Assembly: GCF_004363655.1 (NCBI RefSeq)
Contig: NZ_SNZH01000025.1
Span: forward strand, 1 to 64,000
Length of the DNA: 64,000 bases
Reading direction: 5' to 3'
From: Tahibacter aquaticus
Lineage (GTDB): Bacteria; Pseudomonadota; Gammaproteobacteria; Xanthomonadales; Rhodanobacteraceae
A program made the translations under genes and the position numbers. The notes beneath the pieces were generated by a model. That model was not told the DNA's origin. It made no database searches and saw nothing but the letters and a program-made list of their open reading frames with translations. Below are positions 1 through 6,913 of this stretch, piece after piece (the stretch's first letter is position 1; each line of letters opens with the position of its first letter).

Positions 1-2
1 CA

Positions 3-56
3 GAAGCCGAGGCACGCTACTACGCAGCAATCCGCGAGTCCGCCATGACGGCGTGA
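3..56 (+). CDS. C-terminal end of an unidentified protein (partial)
   Basis: The window opens inside a reading frame that gives 17 residues (EAEARYYAAIRESAMTA) and then a TGA. The start lies outside the window. The fragment is too short to assign to a family. Its position just ahead of a radC remnant suggests it belongs to the mobile island. Confidence 0.35.
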   Translation, partial: EAEARYYAAIRESAMTA

Positions 57-96
57 CTCACAATCCGGAGTCTCCGGGAATCTCGGGGCGGTTCAG

Positions 97-162
97 TTGC
101 TGGATCACTTCGTCATCGGTGGCGTGGACGTCATCAGCATGGCCGAGCGAGGGTTGATGTAG
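97..162 (+). pseudogene. C-terminal remnant of a RadC/JAB-domain protein
   Basis: The frame reads LLDHFVIGG, then VDVISMAERGLM and a stop. This matches the end of the RadC (MPN/JAB-like) family, whose members finish with a conserved 'LLDHhhhG...SfaErGll' block. The upstream metal-binding part is not in frame (a stop occurs at 46-48), so only the tail is visible. RadC-like genes are frequent cargo of phages and integrative elements, which fits the integrases downstream. Identification rests on a 21-residue motif recognised by eye. Confidence 0.5.
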
Positions 163-168
163 TGGTAC

Positions 169-200
169 AGCAGGGGGAAGCGAGCTTCCCCCTGCTTTGT
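169..200 (+). terminator. Rho-independent terminator after the radC remnant
   Basis: A perfect 12-bp stem (169-180 with 185-196) closes a 4-nt loop and is followed by TTTG. It lies 7 bases after the stop codon of the radC remnant. Confidence 0.75.
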
Positions 201-400
201 ATGTCAGGCTTTGCAGTGTCGTTCCAAACCATGACGGGCCTTCGAGCTGCTGCGCTCCATACTCGACAGGATGCACGGCAGATTGCCCCTTCGACTAAAC
301 TCCAAGCCGGCGTTAACAGTATTTTTACATCATAATTTTATGTTCCTGAACAATGCTGAGTGCGCCTCGGCGGGCGCCGACTGTCACCAGGGAGACATTC

Positions 401-3334
401 ATGTTACCAAGCTGGATACGCACGGTTATCGTTCTCGTGCTGCTTGTCGTTGCATTCCCGAGCAGTGCATACGTACTACCCCCTACGCTCATCCCTCCAG
501 CACCTCGCGCTGAGGACGTGGTTGGGTTTGAAATTCCGTATGGCGAATGCGACCTGTTCTACGGGTCTGAAACGCCGATACCTGTCACGCAGAGCGGCAT
601 GACCATCAAAGCCGTTGTGCCAAGCATCCACCAGACCAATATTGCGTTTTGCCTGTTTGGCAACGGTGTCGCGAGATATCAGACAAGAGCGTTCCCCCCA
701 GGTGCTTACACGTTCCAGATTGACCGCACCTACACCGGGTTTCTGGGTAATCAAATCGTCGAAACGATTGCGGCGATCCCGTTTACGGTGACGGGTTCGC
801 CACCGCAGGAAGTGCCTATCCCGGCGCTAGGCGCTCCTGCGCTTGCCCTGTTGACGCTCGGGCTGTTCCTCCTCTCGCGTAAGCGACTTGCACCTTTCCT
901 GTGCTTGGCACTTTTGCTGACCGGACAGGACGCAAGCGCACAGACCTACGCGCCCAACGTCGTGCAGCTTCTGGTACGGGCCGATGTCGGCGATCCCAGT
1001 TCCGATGATGTGCTCAACTACCTCAACAGTAGCCCTAGGTCGCCCAAGCCGCCTATCGCGAATCTGGACGTGGGTAACCCCACGGGTGCGCGCTATCTTC
1101 TTCAACAGCGCGCCGAAGGTGATTTCCTCGATTACCTCAACGCCAATCCGCAGTCATCGCGTGCGAAGCTGGAGCGTTATCTCATCGTCGAGTATCCGAC
1201 GGGAACGAATCTGACGACCGTTATTTCGACGCTCAGTGCTGAACCGCAAGTCCTCCACATTTCAAAGCCGCTGCCAATTCGATTCTCATCGGCGGTGCTC
1301 ATTGGCTACGGTTTCGGTGGTGAACCGCCGCTCACGCTTGCGACGCCCGACCAATATGCGCGCGTGCAGCTCAACATTGATAGTGCGTGGGCGCGGGCGG
1401 GTGGATACGCGCTCGTCGGCCTTGCGGACAATGGTCTTGCGACGACTCACCCCTCGTTGCGCCAGTTTTCCGCGACCGGGCAGTACCTGGGCGGTAACTT
1501 CATTCCAGTGGCGTCCTATGACATCGGGAGTCGGCCTGTGGCAGATGACGCGAACGTTGATGAAGCTGAGCCTTCCGTTACCTTTGGCGGCAATGGCTGT
1601 CCCCATGACGGCAACGGCCATGCCGTCGCCTCTTACGCTGGGCATGGCACCCATGTCGCCGGCTTGGTTGCAGCGAACAGCGACGGGCAGATTAAGGGGA
1701 CGTGCAAGAACTGCGGACTCGCGATGTTCCGAGTCTCACGATACGTTTGCGCGGCCCCGCCGGTCACCGATGTGTTTCCCGACGTCAACAGCGAGCAGAT
1801 TCCTGCGGCACTTACGTATCTGACCGACCTAGGTGTGCAAGTGCTCAATCAAAGCTTCGGCTTCCAAGCCCCATACACTGATCTATGCTACTCCGCTCCT
1901 CAAGAAGCCTTTTGTGTTGCGCTTGCTCATGCCGCCTCGAAGCAGGTCATGATGGTGGCGGCATCGGGTAACTGGCGCCAAGAGATTGACTTCCCGGCCA
2001 GCGATTCCCGTGTGGTTGCCGCCGGAGGAATTCAGGAGAGCCACACGCTATGGGACGAGTCGCCAGGAACCCTGACGAATTGCCCACAGGTGGGGTCGAA
2101 TTCGGAATGTGGGTCGAACTATGCCAAGGCGCCAGATCCATCGAACGAGCGTGCGGACCAAGAGCTCGTCGCGGGTTCGGCTCGCATCTGGTCGTTGACC
2201 TATCCGAACATGACGTGGAACCCGATCATCAAATGCGGCGATAACTACCCCGGCCCAGGCTACGCAGGCGGCCAGGGGCTCTGCACTGGCACATCTATGT
2301 CTTCGCCGGAGATCTCCGGTGTTTCGGGCATTCTGCGTTCAGTGAATCCGCTTGTTGCCCCGTCCACCCCCACGGTTGTTTCGGGACAGGGCGGTATCCG
2401 CACTGTGCTAGCACAGAACACCTACCAGGCACTGGCCGGCATTCCGAAGTCCAATCAACTCGGCTTTGGCTACCCGAATACCGAAGCGGCGGTAAAACGC
2501 ATGCTTGGCAAAGTCGCCGGTGCGGCCATCAAGAACCGTGTCACGCCGCTTTTCCGGATGAAGAGCACGGGGGCGAGTGACTACGCGGATACGACGTCGC
2601 CGCAGTTTGCGCTTGCGCTTCGCTACGCTGTGGCTTCGTATACCTCGGACGGTCCGACAGTTCCCGGTTATTCGGCGTTCCCTTATGAGGCAGGCACTAC
2701 ACCGCCGCCCATACCTAAGGCCGCCGCCTATGTGCTGACGACTGAATACACGCCACGCGCGAGCTATCCGCCTCTCCGACCGCTTTACATGATGAGCAAA
2801 GGGCGTGTCTGGCCATCGGGCTGTAATCCAGACGTCCCGCCGTGCGTTGTAAATGCTGCCGACTACACGCTGATGGCCACGGTCTCGGACGTCGAGCAAG
2901 CCCATGCCGGCGGTTACGAGCTGCGCACGATTCAAGGCTACGTGTATTCGCCCTGTAGCCCGGAGCCGAGCTGCATCCCGCCGGGTGCTCAGAAGCTGTG
3001 GCGGGCTTGCAAGACCGCGGCCTCGGATTGCGCTGTGTTCTTGGAGAGCGAACGCTCTACGTTCGAAGCCAATGGATACACGAGTGCTTATCCGGCAGCC
3101 TCAAGCAAGCTGCTTGGTTACGCGTACGGCTCTACCGATAGCGACGGTGATGGATTGGTCGACGGGTTCGAACACGTCGTAGGGACCAACCCGCTGATGA
3201 GCGATTCGGATGGCATAGGATTTGGCGACGCGATGGCCTTCCCGATGGTCGGGCTTCAGGTATCTGACCCATGCTTAGGTGCAGGCTCGGTTAACTGTCC
3301 GGGCGAGAAGATTTTCGCGAACGGCTTCCAGTAA
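401..3334 (+). CDS. Secreted subtilisin-like (S8) serine peptidase with an N-terminal sorting-signal module (apparent fusion)
   Basis: This 977-aa secreted protein starts at the ATG preceded by GGGAG; an in-frame ATG at 353 has no such site. Residues 1-23 are a signal peptide. A small beta-rich module follows, then at about 137-162 a VPIPALG motif, a hydrophobic run and RKR, which is the layout of an IPTL/PEP-CTERM-type sorting signal normally found at the extreme C-terminus. Immediately after comes a second signal-like stretch (164-181, ending ASAQ). The S8 catalytic domain follows with Asp343 (ADNG), His415 (GHGTH), oxyanion Asn524 (AASGN) and Ser632 (GTSMSSP), so the active site looks complete. 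Near the end is a calcium-binding SDSDGDG motif. The C-terminus IFANGFQ resembles a terminal motif I associate with secreted proteins of Xanthomonadales. The substrate is unknown. A terminator follows. Confidence 0.85.
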   Translation: MLPSWIRTVIVLVLLVVAFPSSAYVLPPTLIPPAPRAEDVVGFEIPYGECDLFYGSETPIPVTQSGMTIKAVVPSIHQTNIAFCLFGNGVARYQTRAFPPGAYTFQIDRTYTGFLGNQIVETIAAIPFTVTGSPPQEVPIPALGAPALALLTLGLFLLSRKRLAPFLCLALLLTGQDASAQTYAPNVVQLLVRADVGDPSSDDVLNYLNSSPRSPKPPIANLDVGNPTGARYLLQQRAEGDFLDYLNANPQSSRAKLERYLIVEYPTGTNLTTVISTLSAEPQVLHISKPLPIRFSSAVLIGYGFGGEPPLTLATPDQYARVQLNIDSAWARAGGYALVGLADNGLATTHPSLRQFSATGQYLGGNFIPVASYDIGSRPVADDANVDEAEPSVTFGGNGCPHDGNGHAVASYAGHGTHVAGLVAANSDGQIKGTCKNCGLAMFRVSRYVCAAPPVTDVFPDVNSEQIPAALTYLTDLGVQVLNQSFGFQAPYTDLCYSAPQEAFCVALAHAASKQVMMVAASGNWRQEIDFPASDSRVVAAGGIQESHTLWDESPGTLTNCPQVGSNSECGSNYAKAPDPSNERADQELVAGSARIWSLTYPNMTWNPIIKCGDNYPGPGYAGGQGLCTGTSMSSPEISGVSGILRSVNPLVAPSTPTVVSGQGGIRTVLAQNTYQALAGIPKSNQLGFGYPNTEAAVKRMLGKVAGAAIKNRVTPLFRMKSTGASDYADTTSPQFALALRYAVASYTSDGPTVPGYSAFPYEAGTTPPPIPKAAAYVLTTEYTPRASYPPLRPLYMMSKGRVWPSGCNPDVPPCVVNAADYTLMATVSDVEQAHAGGYELRTIQGYVYSPCSPEPSCIPPGAQKLWRACKTAASDCAVFLESERSTFEANGYTSAYPAASSKLLGYAYGSTDSDGDGLVDGFEHVVGTNPLMSDSDGIGFGDAMAFPMVGLQVSDPCLGAGSVNCPGEKIFANGFQ

Positions 3335-3353
3335 CCACGACCGAGCGGAAAAC

Positions 3354-3390
3354 ACTCCCGGTCGGAACTGTCCGCCGGGAGTTTTCTTCT
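3354..3390 (+). terminator. Rho-independent terminator of the S8 peptidase gene
   Basis: ACTCCCGG (3354-3361) pairs with CCGGGAGT (3375-3382) across a 13-nt loop and is followed by TTTTCTTCT. AAAA in front and TTTT behind could extend the stem. Confidence 0.75.
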
Positions 3391-3553
3391 ACAGACACGG
3401 ACATGTCGCTCCAGGAAGGGCATTCACTATCGTTTCTCATGTCGCTTTGCTATCACTTTTGCTCAATTGTGCATTTTGCGATTAGTCGGTATTTCTTAGA
3501 TACCTTATTTCCGTTTCACAACCCATCGGAGGTCTACTAAGACACGCTATCGG

Positions 3554-3732
3554 GCCGCTTCGCGGCAGGCGTGGTGCACCTGGACGCACTAATCAAGAGA
3601 ACACAAAGCCGCGCAGCAGCGCGGCGCAGTGGTTCGTGCAGTGCCTACCGGCACGGCGACCACCGCCTCGTTTGAGGCACTAAGCAATTGCCCTTGCGCC
3701 CTATCCGGGCGGTGGGCGTGCCTACGGGCACG
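3554..3732 (+). ncRNA. Array of six short hairpins ahead of the integrase (candidate structured leader)
   Basis: Six perfect small hairpins follow one another in 180 bases. They are 3554-3566 (GCCGC stem), 3608-3625 (GCCGCGC stem), 3641-3654 (GTGCC stem, loop TACC), 3665-3678 (GCCTC stem), 3697-3711 (CGCCC stem) and 3717-3732 (CGTGCC stem, loop TACG). The third and sixth are near copies. Linkers between them contain recurring CACTAA. No convincing ORF runs through the stretch, and the integrase start chosen here lies 43 bases after the last hairpin. It may be an untranslated leader, an independent small RNA, or a recombination-site cluster; nothing here distinguishes these. Confidence 0.4.
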
Positions 3733-3774
3733 CTCCCGGCATCAACACTAAACAGAAGAGAAAGGGCCAAGCGA

Positions 3775-4644
3775 TTGGCCGCGTGTTTGAAATTCGAACT
3801 GACGATGCTGTGCCGACGTAATCGGGACGGCAGCAAGGCAACGCAGGCGGGTCGCCTGCAGGTGCTACGCCAGGTCGCGGATGAATTGAAGGCTTTAGGG
3901 TTCGGGCGGATGGGCGCACGGTCGCTGAAGCCCAAGCACGTTGATGCGCTGGCGCAGCAGTGGCAGGGCGATGGCCTCGCCGCTGGCACGCGCAAGAACC
4001 GTATGGCTGCCCTGCGATGGTGGGCCGAAAAGGTGGACAAGTCCGCCGTCATCGCCCGCGACAATACCGTTTACGGTATCGAGGCCCGCGAGTTCGTCGC
4101 CAAGGGCTCAAAAGCCATCCAGGCCACCCAGGAAGCCCTTGCCCGCATCGAAGACCCCCATATTCGTTTCGCCCTACGCCTGCAGGCCGCTTTCGGCCTG
4201 CGCCGCGAGGAAGCGATCAAGTTCCGCGTTTCCTACGCCGACCAGGGCGACCATATCCGGCTGCGTGGAAGCTGGTGCAAGGGCGGTCGACCGCGCACTG
4301 TGCCAGTGTTTACACCCCGACAACGCGCCTTGCTTGTCGAGGTGCGCCGCCTTGCCGGCGATGGCTCGCTCATTTCTGGGCACCTGCGCTACGTCGATCA
4401 GCTCCAGCGTTTCAAGTTCGCCACCAGCAAGGCGGGGATTTCGAAGACCCACGGCCTGCGCCACCACTATGCGCAGTGGCGGTATCGCAACCTGGCAGGC
4501 TGGCCGGCACCGGCGGCCGGTGGGTCGGGCCTGCGGCAGCTCACGCCAGCGCAGCGGGTCATAGACCGGCGCGTCCGGCTGCAAATCTCGGCCGAGCTGG
4601 GCCACGGCCGCGAGGCCATCACAACCGTTTACCTGGGGCGGTAA
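3775..4644 (+). CDS. Tyrosine recombinase, Integrase_1-type (mobile-element integrase)
   Basis: The product (289 aa from this start) has an N-terminal SAM-like arm-binding region and a C-terminal catalytic domain. Recognisable catalytic positions are Arg in LRREEAIK, Lys in CKGGRPR, HGLRHH (H-x-x-R), the LGHGR box, and the nucleophilic Tyr in TVYLGR only four residues from the end. It resembles integrases with paired 'phage integrase N-terminal' and 'Integrase_1' domains found on integrative elements. The start is uncertain. I chose the TTG at 3775, preceded by AAAGGG with about 8 nt spacing; the frame stays open upstream to 3688, and an ATG at 3805 would cut into the conserved N-terminal region. 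A small membrane-protein gene follows after 3 bases, probably in the same transcript. Confidence 0.75.
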   Translation: MAACLKFELTMLCRRNRDGSKATQAGRLQVLRQVADELKALGFGRMGARSLKPKHVDALAQQWQGDGLAAGTRKNRMAALRWWAEKVDKSAVIARDNTVYGIEAREFVAKGSKAIQATQEALARIEDPHIRFALRLQAAFGLRREEAIKFRVSYADQGDHIRLRGSWCKGGRPRTVPVFTPRQRALLVEVRRLAGDGSLISGHLRYVDQLQRFKFATSKAGISKTHGLRHHYAQWRYRNLAGWPAPAAGGSGLRQLTPAQRVIDRRVRLQISAELGHGREAITTVYLGR

Positions 4645-4647
4645 GCG

Positions 4648-4803
4648 ATGGCACGGAAGTCATACCGCAGCCATAGGCAGCTCGGCGAGGCCAGCCCCTT
4701 CGGGCCAGTAGCCGCAGCTCTCTGTATCGTCCTGGCACTTGTTGCGCCCTGGCTACTGTTAGCTATGGGTATCGCTAAGGCCTTGAAATGGCTCGTCGGC
4801 TGA
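4648..4803 (+). CDS. Small membrane protein (51 aa)
   Basis: The ATG lies three bases after the integrase stop. The product has a basic N-terminus (MARKSYRSHRQLG), one hydrophobic segment at about residues 20-41, and a short tail. One membrane span is predicted by eye with the basic end inside. The tight spacing suggests co-transcription or translational coupling with the integrase. I do not recognise the family. Confidence 0.55.
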   Translation: MARKSYRSHRQLGEASPFGPVAAALCIVLALVAPWLLLAMGIAKALKWLVG

Positions 4804-4812
4804 CCTTTTCCC

Positions 4813-4855
4813 TTGACTTAGGTAGTCATTTTTCCTACTTTTTGATATAGGAGGT
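4813..4855 (+). promoter_or_regulatory. Candidate promoter and RBS of the parDE pair
   Basis: TTGACT (4813-4818) is followed after 17 bp by TACTTT (4836-4841), a weak -10. AGGAGGT at 4849-4855 is a strong ribosome binding site 7 bases before the antitoxin ATG. GTAG and CTAC repeats between the boxes could form part of an autoregulatory operator, as is usual for ParD antitoxins. The -10 is poor, so the promoter call is tentative. Confidence 0.4.
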
Positions 4856-4862
4856 AGGACGA

Positions 4863-5132
4863 ATGGCCACCAAAATTCAGAAATTCTCTCTGGCGTTCAC
4901 GCCGGAGCATGCAGCCGCGATGCGGGGTGCCGTAGAGGCTGGCGAGTACTCGACGCATAGCGAGGTTGTTCGCGACGCCATGCGCCTTTGGACGGAACGC
5001 CAAGCCCAGAAGCGGGCCGCGATCGAACGCATTGGCAAGCTGTGGGATGAGGGCGTTGCCAGCGGAAGCGCGGGCGTAATGGACATTGAGGCCGTCATCG
5101 GGCGCGCCAATACAAGGCAGAAGAAAGACTAG
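4863..5132 (+). CDS. parD: ParD-like antitoxin (ribbon-helix-helix)
   Basis: This 89-aa protein has the CopG/ParD layout. A short beta strand (IQKFSLAFT) precedes the ribbon-helix-helix with the motif GEYSTHSEVVRDAMRLW (about residues 27-43). A flexible C-terminal tail, expected to bind the toxin, follows. Such proteins neutralise the partner toxin and repress their own promoter. The toxin gene begins 5 bases after the stop, the usual antitoxin-first order. In this island the pair probably stabilises the element against loss. Confidence 0.85.
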   Translation: MATKIQKFSLAFTPEHAAAMRGAVEAGEYSTHSEVVRDAMRLWTERQAQKRAAIERIGKLWDEGVASGSAGVMDIEAVIGRANTRQKKD

Positions 5133-5137
5133 GCTGC

Positions 5138-5431
5138 ATGGCGCAGGTGTTTTACACGGTACAGGCTGATGCTGACCTGCTCGACCTGTGGGAATACATC
5201 GCCCAGGACAATCCCGCTGCCGCAACCGCGCAGCTGCGTCAAATCGCGGCGAGCTGCCAGACGGTAGCCGACATGCCGGGTATCAGCCGGGCACGCCAAG
5301 AAATCCGCCGCGGCTTACGCACTTGGCCGATAGGCTCTTATCTCGTTCTTCACCGGGACGTTCCCGGCGGCATCGAGGTCGTACGTGTCATTCACGGCGC
5401 CCGCGATCTCGATGTATTGGATTTCGACTAG
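5138..5431 (+). CDS. parE: ParE/RelE-superfamily toxin
   Basis: This 97-aa protein has the compact ParE fold signature. It begins with a beta strand followed by 'ADADLLDLWEYIAQDNP' (about 10-26), has a central helix rich in Ala/Gln, then 'GLRTWPIGSYLVLHR' (about 64-78), and ends in 'VVRVIHGARDLDVLDFD'. ParE-type toxins usually poison DNA gyrase, while RelE relatives cleave mRNA. The terminal RVIHGARD block is typical of ParE-like proteins, so gyrase is the likelier target by inference. It is paired with the upstream ParD-like gene. Confidence 0.82.
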   Translation: MAQVFYTVQADADLLDLWEYIAQDNPAAATAQLRQIAASCQTVADMPGISRARQEIRRGLRTWPIGSYLVLHRDVPGGIEVVRVIHGARDLDVLDFD

Positions 5432-5648
5432 CCACACAAATCAAAATCAGCACTTGTAAATACACGCTGACAGGTGTCGGCGCAGCTGAAAATTCGGTCA
5501 GCAGAGCGACCGAAATTATCAACTAGCGAATATGCGAAAGGGATCACGCTGTTCGCGCTGTAGTCACGTCGAAAAATGTTGCTTTGCAGCAAAAATGCGA
5601 AGGAAGAAAACTGAAATATTTGCAACAATTTCAATCACTTGAACGCAA

Positions 5649-5680
5649 AAAAGGCCCGCTTTTCAGCGGGCCTTTTAAAG
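5649..5680. terminator. Bidirectional terminator after parDE
   Basis: A perfect 12-bp stem, AAAAGGCCCGCT with AGCGGGCCTTTT, closes a TTTC loop (5649-5676). A run of A precedes it and T-rich sequence forms the 3' arm, so it can work from either strand. The 217 bases between parE and this stem are AT-richer than the surroundings and hold no convincing gene. Confidence 0.8.
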
Positions 5681-5899
5681 CTCGAAATGATAGCACTAGT
5701 TATGTTTAATTCTCAAAGCTTCCAAGATTCACTCCGCCCACAGATACTGCGCGAGCGTAGTCGATAGGGGTGGACAGCGTCCCCTCATTCTTCGCAGGAG
5801 CGAGGGACGCCGTCCTTTCGACGAGGCAGGCCTACGGTTGAGGATTGGCCTACCAGGGACGAATGGCGAAACGGAAAAAAGTATACTTGTAACAACCTA

Positions 5900-5959
5900 A
5901 GGCCTCCGCACGCCTGGGTCAAGAGAATTCTCGACCTGGTAACCACTGTCGGAGGGCCT
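5900..5959 (+). promoter_or_regulatory. Leader hairpin covering the ribosome binding site of the 59-aa gene
   Basis: AGGCCTCCG (5900-5908) is complementary, with one bulge, to CGGAGGGCCT (5950-5959), which contains the GGAGGG ribosome binding site. Between the arms a second hairpin can form: GGTC...GACC (5917-5936) around the palindrome GAGAATTCTC. A possible -10 (TATACT, 5882-5887) lies just upstream. The arrangement predicts translation control by RNA folding. Confidence 0.45.
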
Positions 5960-5961
5960 GT

Positions 5962-6141
5962 ATGGCCAAAGGCAAACGCCCGAAACGCGCCCGGAGCAAG
6001 AGCGCGCGTAAACCGCCGAAGATCCAGCTTAGCGGCGGCATTGGTAACAAAATGGGCAATGGAAGCCCGGGAAGTAGCGACTGGACGCCGTGGCTCAGGT
6101 TGCTTGTTGAGCTCGCCATCCGCATCTACTTCGCACCTTGA
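5962..6141 (+). CDS. Small basic orphan protein (59 aa)
   Basis: The ORF starts at an ATG 5 bases after GGAGGG and ends just before a strong terminator, so it is a complete small transcription unit. The product begins with a very basic tail (MAKGKRPKRARSKSARK), has a Gly/Asn-rich middle, and ends in an amphipathic or membrane-associating helix (about residues 43-59, WTPWLRLLVELAIRIYF). I do not recognise the family. The composition could suit a membrane-interacting peptide or a nucleic-acid binder; this is speculation. Confidence 0.6.
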   Translation: MAKGKRPKRARSKSARKPPKIQLSGGIGNKMGNGSPGSSDWTPWLRLLVELAIRIYFAP

Positions 6142-6152
6142 CAGAAACCAAG

Positions 6153-6179
6153 CCGCCAGCCAGAGGCTGGCGGTTTTTT
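6153..6179 (+). terminator. Rho-independent terminator of the 59-aa gene
   Basis: CCGCCAGCC (6153-6161) pairs perfectly with GGCTGGCGG (6165-6173) over a 3-nt loop, followed by six T. It begins 11 bases after the stop codon. Confidence 0.9.
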
Positions 6180-6562
6180 CATGCCTGCAATAGTCCATCA
6201 GCATCGTCGCAAGGTGCGATACGAACCGCGACCCCATCGCTAGCACATTGGGCATTGCGCACCGTTGGCTCGTCTCGCGAAAAGGAAGCTAGCCCGCAAC
6301 ATGCGAGCATTTCCCCTCTCCGCTGGAAACACCGGAACCCAGTTTCCGGGCCTGACATACGGGTGCAGCCGAGCGACGCCTCGGGTCTGCTATGTATGCG
6401 CGAGACGGATCATTGCGCCGTCTTTGAAAGATTGCAACCCCTTCCCCATATATCCAGCATCCGGAGTGCTGCCCGCAGTAAGTTCGGCAACGATGGGATG
6501 CTTGGCTTCGAAAGCATACCCAGCTTCTTTCGAGCATTGCTGTACGGATTGTCTAATACAGG
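6180..6562. other. Stretch without a firm gene; possible minus-strand tail ORF
   Basis: I see no confident gene. On the minus strand a frame ending at 6390 gives about 58 residues of protein-like composition, including KEAGYAFEAKHPIVAELT and GYMGKGLQSFKDGAMIR. It has no good start codon and overlaps the end of the next minus-strand ORF. It could be a frame-shifted continuation of that ORF or a decayed gene. Confidence 0.3.
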
Positions 6563-6820
6563 CTAAATGTCGTTGCCTAGCCGTCGCACGAAGTCCGACT
6601 TGGGCGTTAGTGCGATAGCCCATTGAAAGAGCCAGAACTCCAGCCCCGTGACATCCAGGTACTGAACGAACCGAAAGCTCGGCGTGGGCTTCTTCGGATG
6701 GGAGCAAGCAAAGCGGTCGATTTCCTTGCGCCAGCGGCGCAATCGACCCTCAAGCAAGGGCAAGCGACGCAGGAACGCATCGAGGCTCGATGCGTTAAGC
6801 ATCCTGCGTTGCCCAGCCAT
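6563..6820 (-). CDS. Hypothetical protein downstream of the integrase
   Basis: This ORF of about 85 aa lies on the same strand as the integrase, downstream of it. It has natural-looking composition, with a basic helical region (FLRRLPLLEGRLRRWRKEID) and an aromatic C-terminal part (LEFWLFQWAIALTPK). An upstream extension to 6886 is open but looks like non-coding translation. I do not recognise the family. A second frame continuing to 6390 also looks protein-like, so the gene may be frameshifted. Confidence 0.35.
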   Translation of the reverse strand: MAGQRRMLNASSLDAFLRRLPLLEGRLRRWRKEIDRFACSHPKKPTPSFRFVQYLDVTGLEFWLFQWAIALTPKSDFVRRLGNDI

Positions 6821-6913
6821 CCCCGATCCAGAGCGCGCCAGCGGCGCGATCGGTGATGCCCGGGTGCGAGAAGATCGGCAGCACATCGAGCTCGATGTGC
6901 CTACCTTGCCGAT

